Shown: positions 7,619 to 16,678, numbered from the stretch's first letter. The stretch is DNA of 64,000 nt from an uncultured Paraprevotella sp. (GCA_947177395.1 CAMWUI010000012.1:1-64000); one strand, 5' to 3'. Notes: generated by a model from the letters alone, not told the origin. A program made the numbers and translations.

Positions 7619-7702
7619 ACATTTTTTTGCACGAATAACAAGTGCGAATATACATTTTTTTGCACGAATAACAAGTGCGAATATACATTTTTTTGCACGA
7701 AT
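7619..7702 (-). repeat. Repeat set D: 33-bp tandem repeat, two full copies and a partial one
   Basis: Units at 7619-7651 and 7652-7684 are identical and a third begins at 7685 and breaks down after about 18 bp. Each holds ATTTTTTTGCACGAATAA followed by AAGTGCGAATAT, and so contains the half-sites GCAC and GTGC. On the minus strand a weak promoter fits inside the array: CTTG (7672-7675), 19 bp, then TATATTCG (7645-7652). The array ends five bases before the ATPase ATG. Confidence 0.88.
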
Positions 7703-7743
7703 GAGTGATTTATGTACTGTCGTTTTTTAAAATCAGCATATTT

Positions 7744-8547
7744 ATGAGAGTGTCTGTAATAACATCCTGCTATAACAGGGTGAAGACGATTCGTTCCTGT
7801 ATGGAGAGTGTGTTGGCGCAGGATTATTCTGATATCGAATATATCATAGTGGACGGTGCATCGTCGGATGGTTCGCTCGATGTAATCCGGGAGATGGAAG
7901 CTTTCGTAGCAAGTTCTGATTTCAGGGATATGCATCCGCACTTTACGCTGAAAGTGATTTCTGAACGTGACCGTAATATGTATGAGGCTATCAACAAGGG
8001 GATACGCATGGCGACGGGCGATGTTATCGGACTGGTACATTCGGATGATTTCCTGTATGATACGCATGTGATTTCGGATATTGCGGAAACATTCGGACGT
8101 ACTGGGGCGGACCTTGTATACGGTAATGGCTTGTTTGTGGATCCTGAACGGATGAACAAAGTGGTGCGTAACTGGATAAGCGGGCATTATAGCCGTGGCA
8201 AAGTGAAATATGGGTGGTTGCCGCTGCACCCGACTGTTTATATAAAGCGTGAGGCTATGGAACGGTGGGGACTGTATGATGAAAGTTACAGGATTGCCGC
8301 GGACTCGGATTTATTGGTGCGTTATCTGTATGAAGCTGCATTGAAGGTGGTTTACATGAACCGTTATATTGTCCGGATGCGCATGGGTGGGCTGTCTACC
8401 GATCCGGAAAAGATGAAACGGAAATGGACCGAGGATATACGAATGTATAGAAGTCATGGCTTTAATCCTTATGTCAGTCTGTGCTGTAAGGTCTTATCTA
8501 AAGTTCCGCAATTTGTTTCGGCTAAGTTGGGTGTTACCGCAGGGTAG
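7744..8547 (+). CDS. GT2-family glycosyltransferase
   Basis: This 267-residue protein has the GT-A fold signature of family 2: MRVSVITSCYN at the start, IIVDGASSDGS for the nucleotide site and HSDDFLYD for the metal-binding Asp motif. It should transfer a sugar from a UDP or GDP donor to a lipid-linked or growing glycan in the cytoplasm. I chose the ATG at 7744 over a frame extension to 7705 because family homology begins there. Its stop is followed directly by the ATG of the next gene, so the two are co-transcribed. Its upstream region is the repeat array of the divergent ATPase, so its expression may depend on that array. Confidence 0.88.
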   Translation: MRVSVITSCYNRVKTIRSCMESVLAQDYSDIEYIIVDGASSDGSLDVIREMEAFVASSDFRDMHPHFTLKVISERDRNMYEAINKGIRMATGDVIGLVHSDDFLYDTHVISDIAETFGRTGADLVYGNGLFVDPERMNKVVRNWISGHYSRGKVKYGWLPLHPTVYIKREAMERWGLYDESYRIAADSDLLVRYLYEAALKVVYMNRYIVRMRMGGLSTDPEKMKRKWTEDIRMYRSHGFNPYVSLCCKVLSKVPQFVSAKLGVTAG

Positions 8548-9552
8548 ATGGTAGAGTTGAATGACAGGCAGACACGTGTCCTGTTTGCTGTGATAAGGGC
8601 GGGTTTGTGGCCGGATACGGAGGATGATGGTCTGACGGAGGCAGCTTTGTCCTTGGATAGCCGGGAGTGGAAAGAATTGTTCCGGGCGGCCAGGGAACAA
8701 GCTGTGACGGGGCTGTTCACAGACGGACTGAAACGGATGAAGGAACGTCCGGCATGTTGTGATTTCGCTTATCTGAACGGTGTCATGCTGACGGCGCGTA
8801 TGGAGAAGCGCAACCGTCTGTTGGCCGAGGCGGCCCAGATGTTAAAAGATAGGTATCCGGGCAGCTGGATATTCAAAGGACCACAGCTTACCCGTTTCTA
8901 TCCCGAACCTTTGCATCGGGAGACCGGAGATATTGACCTTGTCGTGCCGGGGCTGGACGAAGAGGTGGATTATGCTTTCGTGTTTCAGGGTGAGACTGTC
9001 AACGTGGAACTGCATCCTTGGCCGGAGTATCTGACCTCTCCGTTGAGGAACAAGAATTTGCAGCATATAATCAGAGGGGATTATCCTGAACGGCGGGGAG
9101 AATTGAGTGTAGAGGTAAACCTGCTTTGCCTGATATTGCATGTCCGCCGTCATGTATTGTCCGATGGGTTTGGTTTGAAGCAGTTGTGTGATATCGCGGT
9201 CATTCTGCAGAATGTGCCGTATGATCCGGAGCGGTTGCGTTCCTTTTTCAGACAGACGGGAGGAGAACGGTTTGTTGCCTGTCTGATGAAATTGCTTGAG
9301 GAGGGATTCGGAGTACGCCATACTTGTCTTGTGGAAAAGAAGCCCGGTAAGAAGGCATATGCCTTGTTGCGAAAAGCCCTTTTGGAAGAAGGATACGATA
9401 ACAAACAGGCCTGGCGGGAGTCTTCGGGCTGGATGGAATCGGCATGGTTGCGCTGGAAGAGATGCCTGCACCTGTATCCTCTGATGGGAAGTGAGGCTTT
9501 GTGGATGCCGTTTTATCAGGCCATACAGCGGAGAAAAAGGAATCGCTGTTGA
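8548..9552 (+). CDS. Nucleotidyltransferase-fold protein (PF14907-like)
   Basis: The 334-residue protein resembles the NTP_transf_5 family found in polysaccharide loci. A pattern around 105-130 (WIFKGPQLTRFY, then RETGDIDLVV) gives the paired Asp of a nucleotidyltransferase active site. The rest is helical and rich in Arg and Leu. No membrane segment is visible. The ATG at 8548 abuts the stop of the GT2 gene, which ties it to the same pathway. The family's substrate is not established; transfer of a nucleotidyl or phospho-sugar group to a glycan or protein is an inference from the fold. Confidence 0.72.
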   Translation: MVELNDRQTRVLFAVIRAGLWPDTEDDGLTEAALSLDSREWKELFRAAREQAVTGLFTDGLKRMKERPACCDFAYLNGVMLTARMEKRNRLLAEAAQMLKDRYPGSWIFKGPQLTRFYPEPLHRETGDIDLVVPGLDEEVDYAFVFQGETVNVELHPWPEYLTSPLRNKNLQHIIRGDYPERRGELSVEVNLLCLILHVRRHVLSDGFGLKQLCDIAVILQNVPYDPERLRSFFRQTGGERFVACLMKLLEEGFGVRHTCLVEKKPGKKAYALLRKALLEEGYDNKQAWRESSGWMESAWLRWKRCLHLYPLMGSEALWMPFYQAIQRRKRNRC

Positions 9553-9581
9553 TGCCGTATGGAAATGTAGTTTTGTAGCAT

Positions 9582-9728
9582 ATGATGATATTTATATGGG
9601 GAACGGTAGCCGTACTCGTGCTGGCATTTATTGCGGCGGTGGTTTATCTGGCGGTGCTGGATGTAAAAGATGATATAGATGACATCAGGCGGTCGCATTC
9701 CTCGTCGGAAGACGCTGGAATGCAATGA
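9582..9728 (+). CDS. Small single-pass membrane protein, 48 residues
   Basis: ATG ATG at 9582 opens a frame ending with TGA at 9726-9728. The peptide has one strongly hydrophobic segment (FIWGTVAVLVLAFIAAVVYL, residues 4-23). A charged cytoplasmic-type tail follows (DVKDDIDDIRRSHSSSED). It lies 29 bp after the nucleotidyltransferase and 17 bp before the helicase, both on the same strand. Function unknown. Frame integrity, topology and spacing support a real small gene rather than chance. Confidence 0.6.
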   Translation: MMIFIWGTVAVLVLAFIAAVVYLAVLDVKDDIDDIRRSHSSSEDAGMQ

Positions 9729-9745
9729 CTGCGCTTTTTTGAAAT

Positions 9746-12013
9746 ATGAAAGGTTCGCATCTTCGTGACTACCAGTTTGAGATGAAGTCGCGTCTGTTCA
9801 AGGCGTGGAGGAGTCACAGGAGTGTGATGGTGCAGATGCCTACCGGAACGGGCAAGACGCATGTACTGGCCTCTGTGATCCGGGATTTTCTGGATGAGGA
9901 ATCCCGGCAGACCGGGGACGTGTGCGGGCGGGTATGGATCATTGCCCATCGTCGTGAGCTGGTGGCACAGATAGAGGAGACTGTCGCCGGATATGGTATT
10001 GGCCGGGAGGACGGGACGGTCAGGGTCATGTCCATACAATGGCTGGCACGTCATTGGGAGGATGCGGGAGAATCGCCGCAGCTGATTGTCATAGACGAGG
10101 CGCATCATGCACTGGCTGATACTTATATGGATTTGTGGCGTCGTTATCCGGAGGCGAGGAAGCTGGGTATGACGGCCACACCGTGTCGCATGAGCCGCAG
10201 GGGATTCGCGGATATGTTTGATGTGTTGCTCACTTCCCTGAGCATTGCCGAGTTTATAACCCGGGGACAGTTGTCGTTGTTCGATTATGTGTCTATCCGT
10301 CCGGACAGTGAGGAGCAGCGTCTGGTAGACAGTCTTGAAAAGCGTGGGGCGGACGGTGATTACCAGATTAAGGAGATGAATGCGGTGCTCAACCGGAAAC
10401 CGGGCATCGAGCGGCTGTACCGTAGTGTGGAGCAGTTTGCACCGGATAAAAAGGGAATTGTGTATGCCGTCAGTATCGGGCATGCCCGGGCGATAGCATC
10501 CTATTATCGTATGCAGGGGCTGAATGCTGCGGCCATTGACAGCCGGACACCGGCTGCGGAGCGTAAACGGCTCGTCGGGGAATTCAAGGAAGGCCGGATA
10601 AAGGTGTTGGTCAATGTGGATGTGTTCAGTGAAGGGTTCGACTGTCCGGATGTGGAGTTTGTGCAGATGGCGCGGCCGACTTTGTCCCTGGCGAAATATC
10701 TGCAACAGGTGGGCCGCGGTTTGCGGAAATCGGAGGGGAAGGATGCTTGTGTTCTTATAGACAATGTGGGGCTTTATCGTGTGTTCGGTCTACCTGTCGT
10801 GGCGTGGGATTGGGATGCTATGTTCCGTGGAGATATGGCCGGCAAGGGACGGAGTGTCTCACAATTGGAGAAGGATACGGTTTGTCCGGAAGTCTGGGCA
10901 GGAACGCCGGATTGTGATTGCGGAATGAGTCTGGTGATGTCGCGTGACCGCCTTCTGGCAGAACTTCGGGAACGGAAAGATATTTGTCCCGTGCGGAATA
11001 GGAATGTATCGGAACTCAAGGCATGGCAGGATGTGGAGAGTGGTTTGTGGGGACTGAGGAGAGGACGGAGAAAAGTGACGGGAGCGGTGTTTGATGAAAT
11101 CTTTGATATCAGATACGACATGGCGGCCGTGCGCTTCCCGGATCGGAAGTGCGGAGTGACAGATTCTTCCGGTGAAGCAGTATGGATGAGACGGGACAGT
11201 CTGTCCATGGCATTTACGAAAGATTATTTTCTTACTTTCAGGTCCTCGTCCGGCAAGGAATATTATGTGGACCTGCATAGTCTGCGGACATACGACGGAA
11301 AGCCCGAGGTAAAACGATACGGTGGCGTCGAATTGCTGAAAGTAGGCCATGTGTATTACAGCCGCACGAGAATTGTATATGTGAACAAGCAACATGCCGG
11401 CCGTCTGCATATCATGGACCGTGGTTTTTATGTGACGGTTTTCGACTCCGATGTTCCTGTCCCGTGTGATTGTGGAAGCGGTTATGTCTGTCTGTTGGCG
11501 GGAGATTACGAGCGTTTTTATGGGTTACACAGCCGGCTGGCGGACGGCAGTATTGTCGTAAGGGATCAGGAAGGGCGGTATTTTCATGTAAAAGAGAACG
11601 GAAAGAAGCAGCTTGTCGGTAGCGGTGACCTGACGCATGACGTACAGGCATGTCTGTCTGAGATAAGACGTCTGTCCGAAGGTGCCAAAGAGAATATGCG
11701 TATGCACGAAACGGAGAAAGCGGAACGGAGAAGCCTGTTTCTAAGGGAATGTCGTGACGCGGTACCTTTTAGAGCCGGTATGAAATGGGGACTGAAATCC
11801 GGCGACCGTGTCATTGTCCCTCCGATTTATCGTACCGTGAAACCGCCGGTGGGAAGATATTGTGCCGTGGAGATGAACTACAGTCAGTGGGGCGTTATCG
11901 CATTGGACGGCCGTGTGATGATAGAACCAAAGTATACAGATGTGACTATCGGGGATAACGAGACTGCGGTGCTTACGTTTGTGACCGGTAAGAAGAAGGC
12001 GGTGAGGCTGTGA
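9746..12013 (+). CDS. Superfamily 2 helicase with C-terminal WG-repeat-like region
   Basis: The 755-residue protein opens with a DEAD/DEAH engine of the Ssl2/RecQ-like type: a Q-motif-like RDYQ, Walker A (MPTGTGKT, 31-38), DEAH box (VIDEAHHA), motif III (GMTATP) and motif VI (QQVGRGLRKSEGK). After about residue 370 come a Cys-containing stretch (CDCGMSL) and a beta-rich half. The latter has repeats of the WG/KWG type: WGLRRGRRKVTGAVFDEIFD near 430 and WGLKSGDRVIVPPIY then WGVIALDGRVMIEPKY near the end. Helicases of this kind unwind nucleic acid with ATP; WG repeats are usually surface-exposed interaction modules. There is no signal peptide. Partner and substrate are unknown. Confidence 0.82.
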   Translation: MKGSHLRDYQFEMKSRLFKAWRSHRSVMVQMPTGTGKTHVLASVIRDFLDEESRQTGDVCGRVWIIAHRRELVAQIEETVAGYGIGREDGTVRVMSIQWLARHWEDAGESPQLIVIDEAHHALADTYMDLWRRYPEARKLGMTATPCRMSRRGFADMFDVLLTSLSIAEFITRGQLSLFDYVSIRPDSEEQRLVDSLEKRGADGDYQIKEMNAVLNRKPGIERLYRSVEQFAPDKKGIVYAVSIGHARAIASYYRMQGLNAAAIDSRTPAAERKRLVGEFKEGRIKVLVNVDVFSEGFDCPDVEFVQMARPTLSLAKYLQQVGRGLRKSEGKDACVLIDNVGLYRVFGLPVVAWDWDAMFRGDMAGKGRSVSQLEKDTVCPEVWAGTPDCDCGMSLVMSRDRLLAELRERKDICPVRNRNVSELKAWQDVESGLWGLRRGRRKVTGAVFDEIFDIRYDMAAVRFPDRKCGVTDSSGEAVWMRRDSLSMAFTKDYFLTFRSSSGKEYYVDLHSLRTYDGKPEVKRYGGVELLKVGHVYYSRTRIVYVNKQHAGRLHIMDRGFYVTVFDSDVPVPCDCGSGYVCLLAGDYERFYGLHSRLADGSIVVRDQEGRYFHVKENGKKQLVGSGDLTHDVQACLSEIRRLSEGAKENMRMHETEKAERRSLFLRECRDAVPFRAGMKWGLKSGDRVIVPPIYRTVKPPVGRYCAVEMNYSQWGVIALDGRVMIEPKYTDVTIGDNETAVLTFVTGKKKAVRL

Positions 12014-12033
12014 CTGGAAACGATATAACATAG

Positions 12034-12078
12034 CGAACGGGAGGTAAACACTTTTTGGAAAGGTTTATCTCCCGTTCG
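12034..12078. terminator. Bidirectional terminator between helicase and lpd genes
   Basis: CGAACGGGAGGTAAAC (12034-12049) pairs with GTTTATCTCCCGTTCG (12063-12078) around a short loop. It lies between two convergent genes, the helicase ending at 12013 and the lipoamide dehydrogenase ending at 12106, so it probably serves both. Confidence 0.7.
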
Positions 12079-12105
12079 TCGTTTATGGGTCGATGGGATA
12101 CTGAA

Positions 12106-13455
12106 TCACAGACTGTGCAGAGCGGTCTGCAATACTTCGCCCAGCGTGGGATGCGTGTGGATGATGTTCCTGCATTTGTCTACCGTGACATCCAGGCTAA
12201 TCAGGGCACAGGCTTCCTGTATCAGGTCGGCGGCATGGGGACCGTAGAGGTGGCAGCCCAGCAGACGGCCGTCTTCGTCCGAAACGATTATCTTGCAGAA
12301 TCCGTCCGGTTCTCCCATACACAACGCCTTGCCATTGCTGCGGAAGAAGGATTTGCCGCAACGTACTTTTATTCCACGTGCCTTGCATTCTTCTTCTGTG
12401 AGTCCGACGGAAGCCGCCTCCGGTGAAGTGAATACCGCGGCAGGCATGATGTCCAACCGGATATTGTCCGTTTCATTGCAGATGTGATGCAGGGCTCTCA
12501 TTCCCTGATAAGTCGCAGCATGAGCCAGCATCATCAAACCGTTGACATCGCCGATGGCATATATGTGAGGCAGATTGGTCTGCATGTTCCCGTTGACGGT
12601 GATGCCCCGCGGAGTGAAGTCAAGCCCGATATCAGCCAAATTGAGCGAGGCCGTGTTTGCCTTGCGCCCTACGGCCATGAGCACGCAGTCGGCATCCCAG
12701 CTTTCGGTCTTTCCCTTGCGTTCGTAATCCACCGTTAAACCGTTCCCGTTTTGCCGGATAGATGTTACAGCGGACTGGACGTTTATTTCTATTCCCCGTT
12801 TGCCGAGACTCTGGCGCAAGCGTTTGGCCAGGTCGCCGTCGAACCGTGGTAAAATTTCCTTGGCGTATTCGACAATGCATACTTCACTGCCGAAACTTCG
12901 GTATATGGATGCGAACTCGAGTCCGATGACTCCGCCGCCGATGATGCAGAGACGTTGAGGCACTTTCTGCATGGTGAGCATCTCACGGGAGGTGACGACG
13001 CCCGGGAGGTCGGTTCCCGGTATGGGGAGGGACTGTGAAACGGAGCCGGTGGCTATGATTATATGGTCTGCTTCATACCGGGTATCGTCGACAGTTACCG
13101 TATGGTCGTCGATGAATGTCGCCAGTCCGTTCACCCTGTGGATGAACTTATGGTTCAGCAAGGCATCCACTCCGCTGCGCAATTGTTCCACCACATCGTC
13201 TTTGCGCTTCATGGCTTGGGGGAGGGAGAACGTTCCCGAGAAGTCTTCTATGCCGTAGTTTCTGACTTCGCGCAGGTCGTCCAACAGACGTGCGCTACGG
13301 CAGAGGGCCTTCGTGGGAATACATCCTTCGTTGAGGCAGGTTCCCCCGGAGGGGCCTGCTTCAATCAAAGTGGTTTCAATCCCTTTCCGGGCGGCCAGCA
13401 GGGCCGTTTCGTATCCGCCCGGCCCTGCGCCTATGATTAATAAAGGTGTGTGCAT
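12106..13455 (-). CDS. lpdA: Dihydrolipoyl dehydrogenase (L-protein of glycine cleavage)
   Basis: This 449-residue flavoprotein reoxidises the dihydrolipoyl arm of GcvH with NAD. Visible are the FAD Rossmann motif (LLIIGAGPGGYETALL), the redox-active disulfide (GGTCLNEGCIPTK), the NAD motif (LCIIGGGVIGLEFASI), a second FAD contact (IYAIGDVNG) and the C-terminal catalytic His-Glu dyad (HTHPTLGEVL). It is the last gene of the lplA-gcvTH-gcvPA-gcvPB-lpd row, starting 7 bp after gcvPB, so it is dedicated mainly to glycine cleavage here. It may also serve a keto-acid dehydrogenase elsewhere. Confidence 0.93.
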   Translation of the reverse strand: MHTPLLIIGAGPGGYETALLAARKGIETTLIEAGPSGGTCLNEGCIPTKALCRSARLLDDLREVRNYGIEDFSGTFSLPQAMKRKDDVVEQLRSGVDALLNHKFIHRVNGLATFIDDHTVTVDDTRYEADHIIIATGSVSQSLPIPGTDLPGVVTSREMLTMQKVPQRLCIIGGGVIGLEFASIYRSFGSEVCIVEYAKEILPRFDGDLAKRLRQSLGKRGIEINVQSAVTSIRQNGNGLTVDYERKGKTESWDADCVLMAVGRKANTASLNLADIGLDFTPRGITVNGNMQTNLPHIYAIGDVNGLMMLAHAATYQGMRALHHICNETDNIRLDIMPAAVFTSPEAASVGLTEEECKARGIKVRCGKSFFRSNGKALCMGEPDGFCKIIVSDEDGRLLGCHLYGPHAADLIQEACALISLDVTVDKCRNIIHTHPTLGEVLQTALHSL

Positions 13456-13462
13456 GTGACTG

Positions 13463-14926
13463 TCAGTTTTCGGAACTTAGTTCTGCATACCGCAATACCG
13501 GATGTTTGGCAGCCGTGGTCTCGTCCAACCGCCGGATGGGCGTGTTGTGTGGAGCCGTTTTCACCAATTCCGGTTCTGTGGTTGCTTCGTCGGCGATGAG
13601 TCTCATCACTTCGATGAAGCGGTCTATGGTTTCCGGTGATTCCGTCTCTGTCGGTTCAATCATGATAGATTGGTGGAAGAGGAGAGGGAAATAGATGGTG
13701 GGCGAATGGTATCCGTAATCCAACAGGCGTTTGGCAACATCCAGTGTGGTGACTCCTGTTTCTTTGTTTATCAGTCCGTCAAAAACGAATTCGTGTTTGC
13801 ACAAGCCCGGTATGGGAAGTTTATAACAGTCTTTGAGGCTCTCCTTGATGTAGTTCGCTCCCAATATGGCCAACGGACCAACCTGACGGATGTATTCGCG
13901 CCCCAGCGAACGGATGTAGGCATACGCCCGCATGGCGACACCGAAGTTGCCGAGGAATCCGGATATTTGGCCGGCTGCGTCTTCATGGTCGCAGACGGTG
14001 AAGACTCCTTCTTCATTGCGCATGACCCGAGGGTTGGGCAGATAGTCTGTCAGATGGGCAGCTACGCCGACTGCACCGGCACCGGGACCGCCTCCGCCGT
14101 GCGGTGTGGAGAAGGTTTTGTGCAGATTCAGATGGATAATGTCGAATCCCATATCTCCCGGACGGCATACGCCGAGCAGAGGATTCATATTGGCTCCGTC
14201 GTAATAGAGGAGTCCGCCGCATTCGTGAACCAGAGACGCAATTTCGCAGATTTCGGTTTCAAACAGTCCCAAGGTATTCGGATTGGTCATCATAATACCG
14301 GCGATGGTATCGTCCAGCAACGGCCGCAGGGAATTCAAGTCGATGGTTCCTTGCGGGGTTGATTTCACTTCCACGACTTCCAGTCCGCATACGGCCGCAC
14401 TGGCCGGATTGGTGCCGTGTGCACTGTCCGGCACGATGATACGCGTACGTTTCAGGTCTCCCCTTTTCATGTGATATTGACGCATCACCATCAGGCCCGT
14501 CAGTTCTCCGTGGGCTCCGGCAAAGGGATTGATGGTGCATTCCGCCATTCCGGTCAGGGATGCCAGTGCACGGTTCAGTTCGTAATACAATTGCAGGGCG
14601 CCTTGCACCGTTTCTGCCGGTTGCAGGGGATGCAGACTTGTGAAAGAGGGCAGGGCTGCCACTTCCTCATTGATTTTCGGATTGTATTTCATGGTGCAAC
14701 TTCCCAACGGATAGAAGCCGGTGTCAACTCCGAAATTCATGTTTGACAGGTTGGTGTAGTGACGGACGACATCCGGTTCGCTTACTTCCGGAAGCCCCGT
14801 ATCGGTATTCCGTTTCAGTCTGGCCGGGAGTTCGTCGGTGGTGTTGCTCCAAGGGGTGGCCGGTAGGCTGTATCCCCGCCGTCCCTCGTGCGACCATTCA
14901 AATATCAGTTTATCGTAGTATTTCAT
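13463..14926 (-). CDS. gcvPB: Glycine dehydrogenase (decarboxylating), subunit 2
   Basis: The 487-residue subunit carries the pyridoxal-phosphate Lys of the P-protein (LNLHKTFSTPHGGGGPG) and corresponds to the C-terminal half of single-chain GcvP. With subunit 1 it decarboxylates glycine and passes the methylamine to lipoyl-GcvH. The ATG overlaps the TGA of gcvPA by four bases (ATGA), a sign of coupled translation. It is not a frameshift product, because both subunits have proper ends and match the lengths of two-subunit P-proteins (about 440 and 480 residues). Many bacteria, including several Bacteroides, use one chain of about 950 residues. Confidence 0.93.
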   Translation of the reverse strand: MKYYDKLIFEWSHEGRRGYSLPATPWSNTTDELPARLKRNTDTGLPEVSEPDVVRHYTNLSNMNFGVDTGFYPLGSCTMKYNPKINEEVAALPSFTSLHPLQPAETVQGALQLYYELNRALASLTGMAECTINPFAGAHGELTGLMVMRQYHMKRGDLKRTRIIVPDSAHGTNPASAAVCGLEVVEVKSTPQGTIDLNSLRPLLDDTIAGIMMTNPNTLGLFETEICEIASLVHECGGLLYYDGANMNPLLGVCRPGDMGFDIIHLNLHKTFSTPHGGGGPGAGAVGVAAHLTDYLPNPRVMRNEEGVFTVCDHEDAAGQISGFLGNFGVAMRAYAYIRSLGREYIRQVGPLAILGANYIKESLKDCYKLPIPGLCKHEFVFDGLINKETGVTTLDVAKRLLDYGYHSPTIYFPLLFHQSIMIEPTETESPETIDRFIEVMRLIADEATTEPELVKTAPHNTPIRRLDETTAAKHPVLRYAELSSEN

Positions 14927-16251
14927 GGCTTAAGCGTTTTTATGACGGCGAGCAACCGGTCGATGTCTTCCGGTGTGCGCTGTTCGGTGACACAAAATGA
15001 GACATAGCCTTCTTCCGTGGGTATGGCTCCCAGAATGCCGGCGTCGAGCAGTGCATGATGTACATTTTCGGCGGGCAGTTTGCTTTTCAGTACGAATTCC
15101 TTGAGGAACGGGCGGGAGAAGACCGGTTCGAAAAGACCGGTTTCCAGCAAACGGTCATACAGATGGTGAGCACCGCCATACGACAAGTCGTTCACCTCTT
15201 TCAAACCCTGTTTTCCCATCAGGGAAAGGTAGATGGTGACATAAAGGGCCATCAATGACTGGTTGGAACAGATGTTGCTGTTGGCTTTTTCCCGACGGAT
15301 ATGTTGCTCGCGGGCCTGCAAAGTCAGTACAAATGCCCGTTTACCGTCCGTATCAGTCGTTGCGCCTACGACGCGTCCCGGCAGTTTGCGCACCCACTCC
15401 TTGCGGCAGGCGAGAAAACCAAGATAGGGACCTCCGAAATGGAGTGGCAGTCCCAGCGACTGTGCTTCGCCGCAAACGATATCGGCGCCCCATTCTCCCG
15501 GAGTGCGGATGACGGCTAGAGCCGAAGGGTCGGCATACATCATGAGTAATCCTTTCCGTGCATGCACCATCTCTGCAATCCCCGTGCAGTCCTCGATGAT
15601 GCCGTAACGATTGACGGACGGGATGAGCACGGCGGCCACGTTGTCTGTCTCCAGTTCGGCTTGCAGGGCGGCGAGGTCGGTCGTACCGTCGGTGGCGGGA
15701 ATCGTATCAAGTGTTACCCCGCGGTATTTCGCATAGGTATGCATTACTTTCCGCACCTGGGGCAGCAATGTCTCGGATATGAGGACGCGTGTCTTTTTCT
15801 TCGTGGCGGCCAGTGCCATGAACATGGATTCAGCGGCAGCCGTAGGACCGTCGTACATGGAGGCATTGCTGCATTCCATGCCGGTGAGTTCGCAAATGAG
15901 GCTCTGATATTCGAATATATACCGCAGGGTCCCCTGGGCCACTTCGGGCTGGTAGGGGGTATAGGCGGTGATAAATTCCGAGCGTTCTATTAAATAAGGT
16001 ATGACAGACGGTGCATAATGGTCGTAGGCACCGTTTCCTGCAAAAATAGTCAAGCGGCGGTTTTTGGCTCCCAATTCGTTGAAAAGCCGGCGTATTTCCG
16101 TTTCAGAGAGAGACGGGGGCAAATCGTATTCCTTTTTGAATACGACACTTTCCGGGACATCGGCATAAAGCTCGTCGATCGTCTTCAAACCGATCCGGTC
16201 AAGCATGCGTTGTATGTCCGCCTCCGTATGAGGTATATAAGGATGATTCAT
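14923..16251 (-). CDS. gcvPA: Glycine dehydrogenase (decarboxylating), subunit 1
   Basis: This 442-residue protein corresponds to the N-terminal half of GcvP. It begins with the typical MNHPYIPHTEADIQRML and includes SFCVTEQRTPEDIDRLL at the end. It shares the fold type I aminotransferase architecture but lacks the PLP Lys, which is in subunit 2. The two form an alpha2-beta2 enzyme. Its ATG lies 10 bp after the gcvH stop, and its end overlaps gcvPB, giving tight operon spacing. Confidence 0.93.
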   Translation of the reverse strand: MNHPYIPHTEADIQRMLDRIGLKTIDELYADVPESVVFKKEYDLPPSLSETEIRRLFNELGAKNRRLTIFAGNGAYDHYAPSVIPYLIERSEFITAYTPYQPEVAQGTLRYIFEYQSLICELTGMECSNASMYDGPTAAAESMFMALAATKKKTRVLISETLLPQVRKVMHTYAKYRGVTLDTIPATDGTTDLAALQAELETDNVAAVLIPSVNRYGIIEDCTGIAEMVHARKGLLMMYADPSALAVIRTPGEWGADIVCGEAQSLGLPLHFGGPYLGFLACRKEWVRKLPGRVVGATTDTDGKRAFVLTLQAREQHIRREKANSNICSNQSLMALYVTIYLSLMGKQGLKEVNDLSYGGAHHLYDRLLETGLFEPVFSRPFLKEFVLKSKLPAENVHHALLDAGILGAIPTEEGYVSFCVTEQRTPEDIDRLLAVIKTLKP

Positions 16252-16261
16252 AGCAGGGAGT

Positions 16262-16648
16262 TTAGAGATTCTCGTTGCAGTATGCTTCGTAGGCGGCAGC
16301 GTCCATCAAGGCATCCAGTTCGCCTTTGTCGCTCAATTCCACTTTGATGATCCAGTTGCCGAACGCATCCTGATTAATGAGTTCCGGCTGGTCTTCCAGG
16401 GCCTCATTGATTTCAGTCACTTTGCCGCTGACCGGACTGATCAAGTCGCTGGCGGCCTTTACGCTTTCCACAGCTCCGAATTCCTCGTTCTGTGTCACCT
16501 CGTCGTCTTCTTCCGGCATGTCCACATATACGATGTTTCCCAATGCCTGTTGTGCGTGGTCCGTGATGCCTACATATCCGCAGTCACCTTCAACTTTTAT
16601 CCACTCGTGTGATTCGCTATAATACAATCCTTCTTTTACTTCGCTCAT
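16262..16648 (-). CDS. gcvH: Glycine cleavage system H protein
   Basis: This 128-residue lipoyl carrier shuttles the aminomethyl group between P-, T- and L-proteins. The lipoylated Lys lies in ESVKAASDLISPVSG (about residue 65). The protein has the family's usual length and ends in a short acidic helix. It lies between gcvT (30 bp upstream) and gcvPA (10 bp downstream). The lipoate ligase at the head of the operon presumably charges this Lys. Confidence 0.95.
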   Translation of the reverse strand: MSEVKEGLYYSESHEWIKVEGDCGYVGITDHAQQALGNIVYVDMPEEDDEVTQNEEFGAVESVKAASDLISPVSGKVTEINEALEDQPELINQDAFGNWIIKVELSDKGELDALMDAAAYEAYCNENL

Positions 16649-16678
16649 GATATTTACAGTTTTAAGATTAAAAATAAG

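Noticed and set aside
543-7702. CRISPR array suspected from short repeats at 32-33 bp steps
   Set aside because: There are only two to four copies, with cores of 10-17 bp. The 33-bp unit at 7619 is a pure tandem without variable spacer, there are no cas genes, and each set differs from the others.
13463-16251. Frameshift in a single gcvP gene
   Set aside because: Both halves have sound starts and ends, overlap by ATGA, and match lengths of the known two-subunit enzyme.
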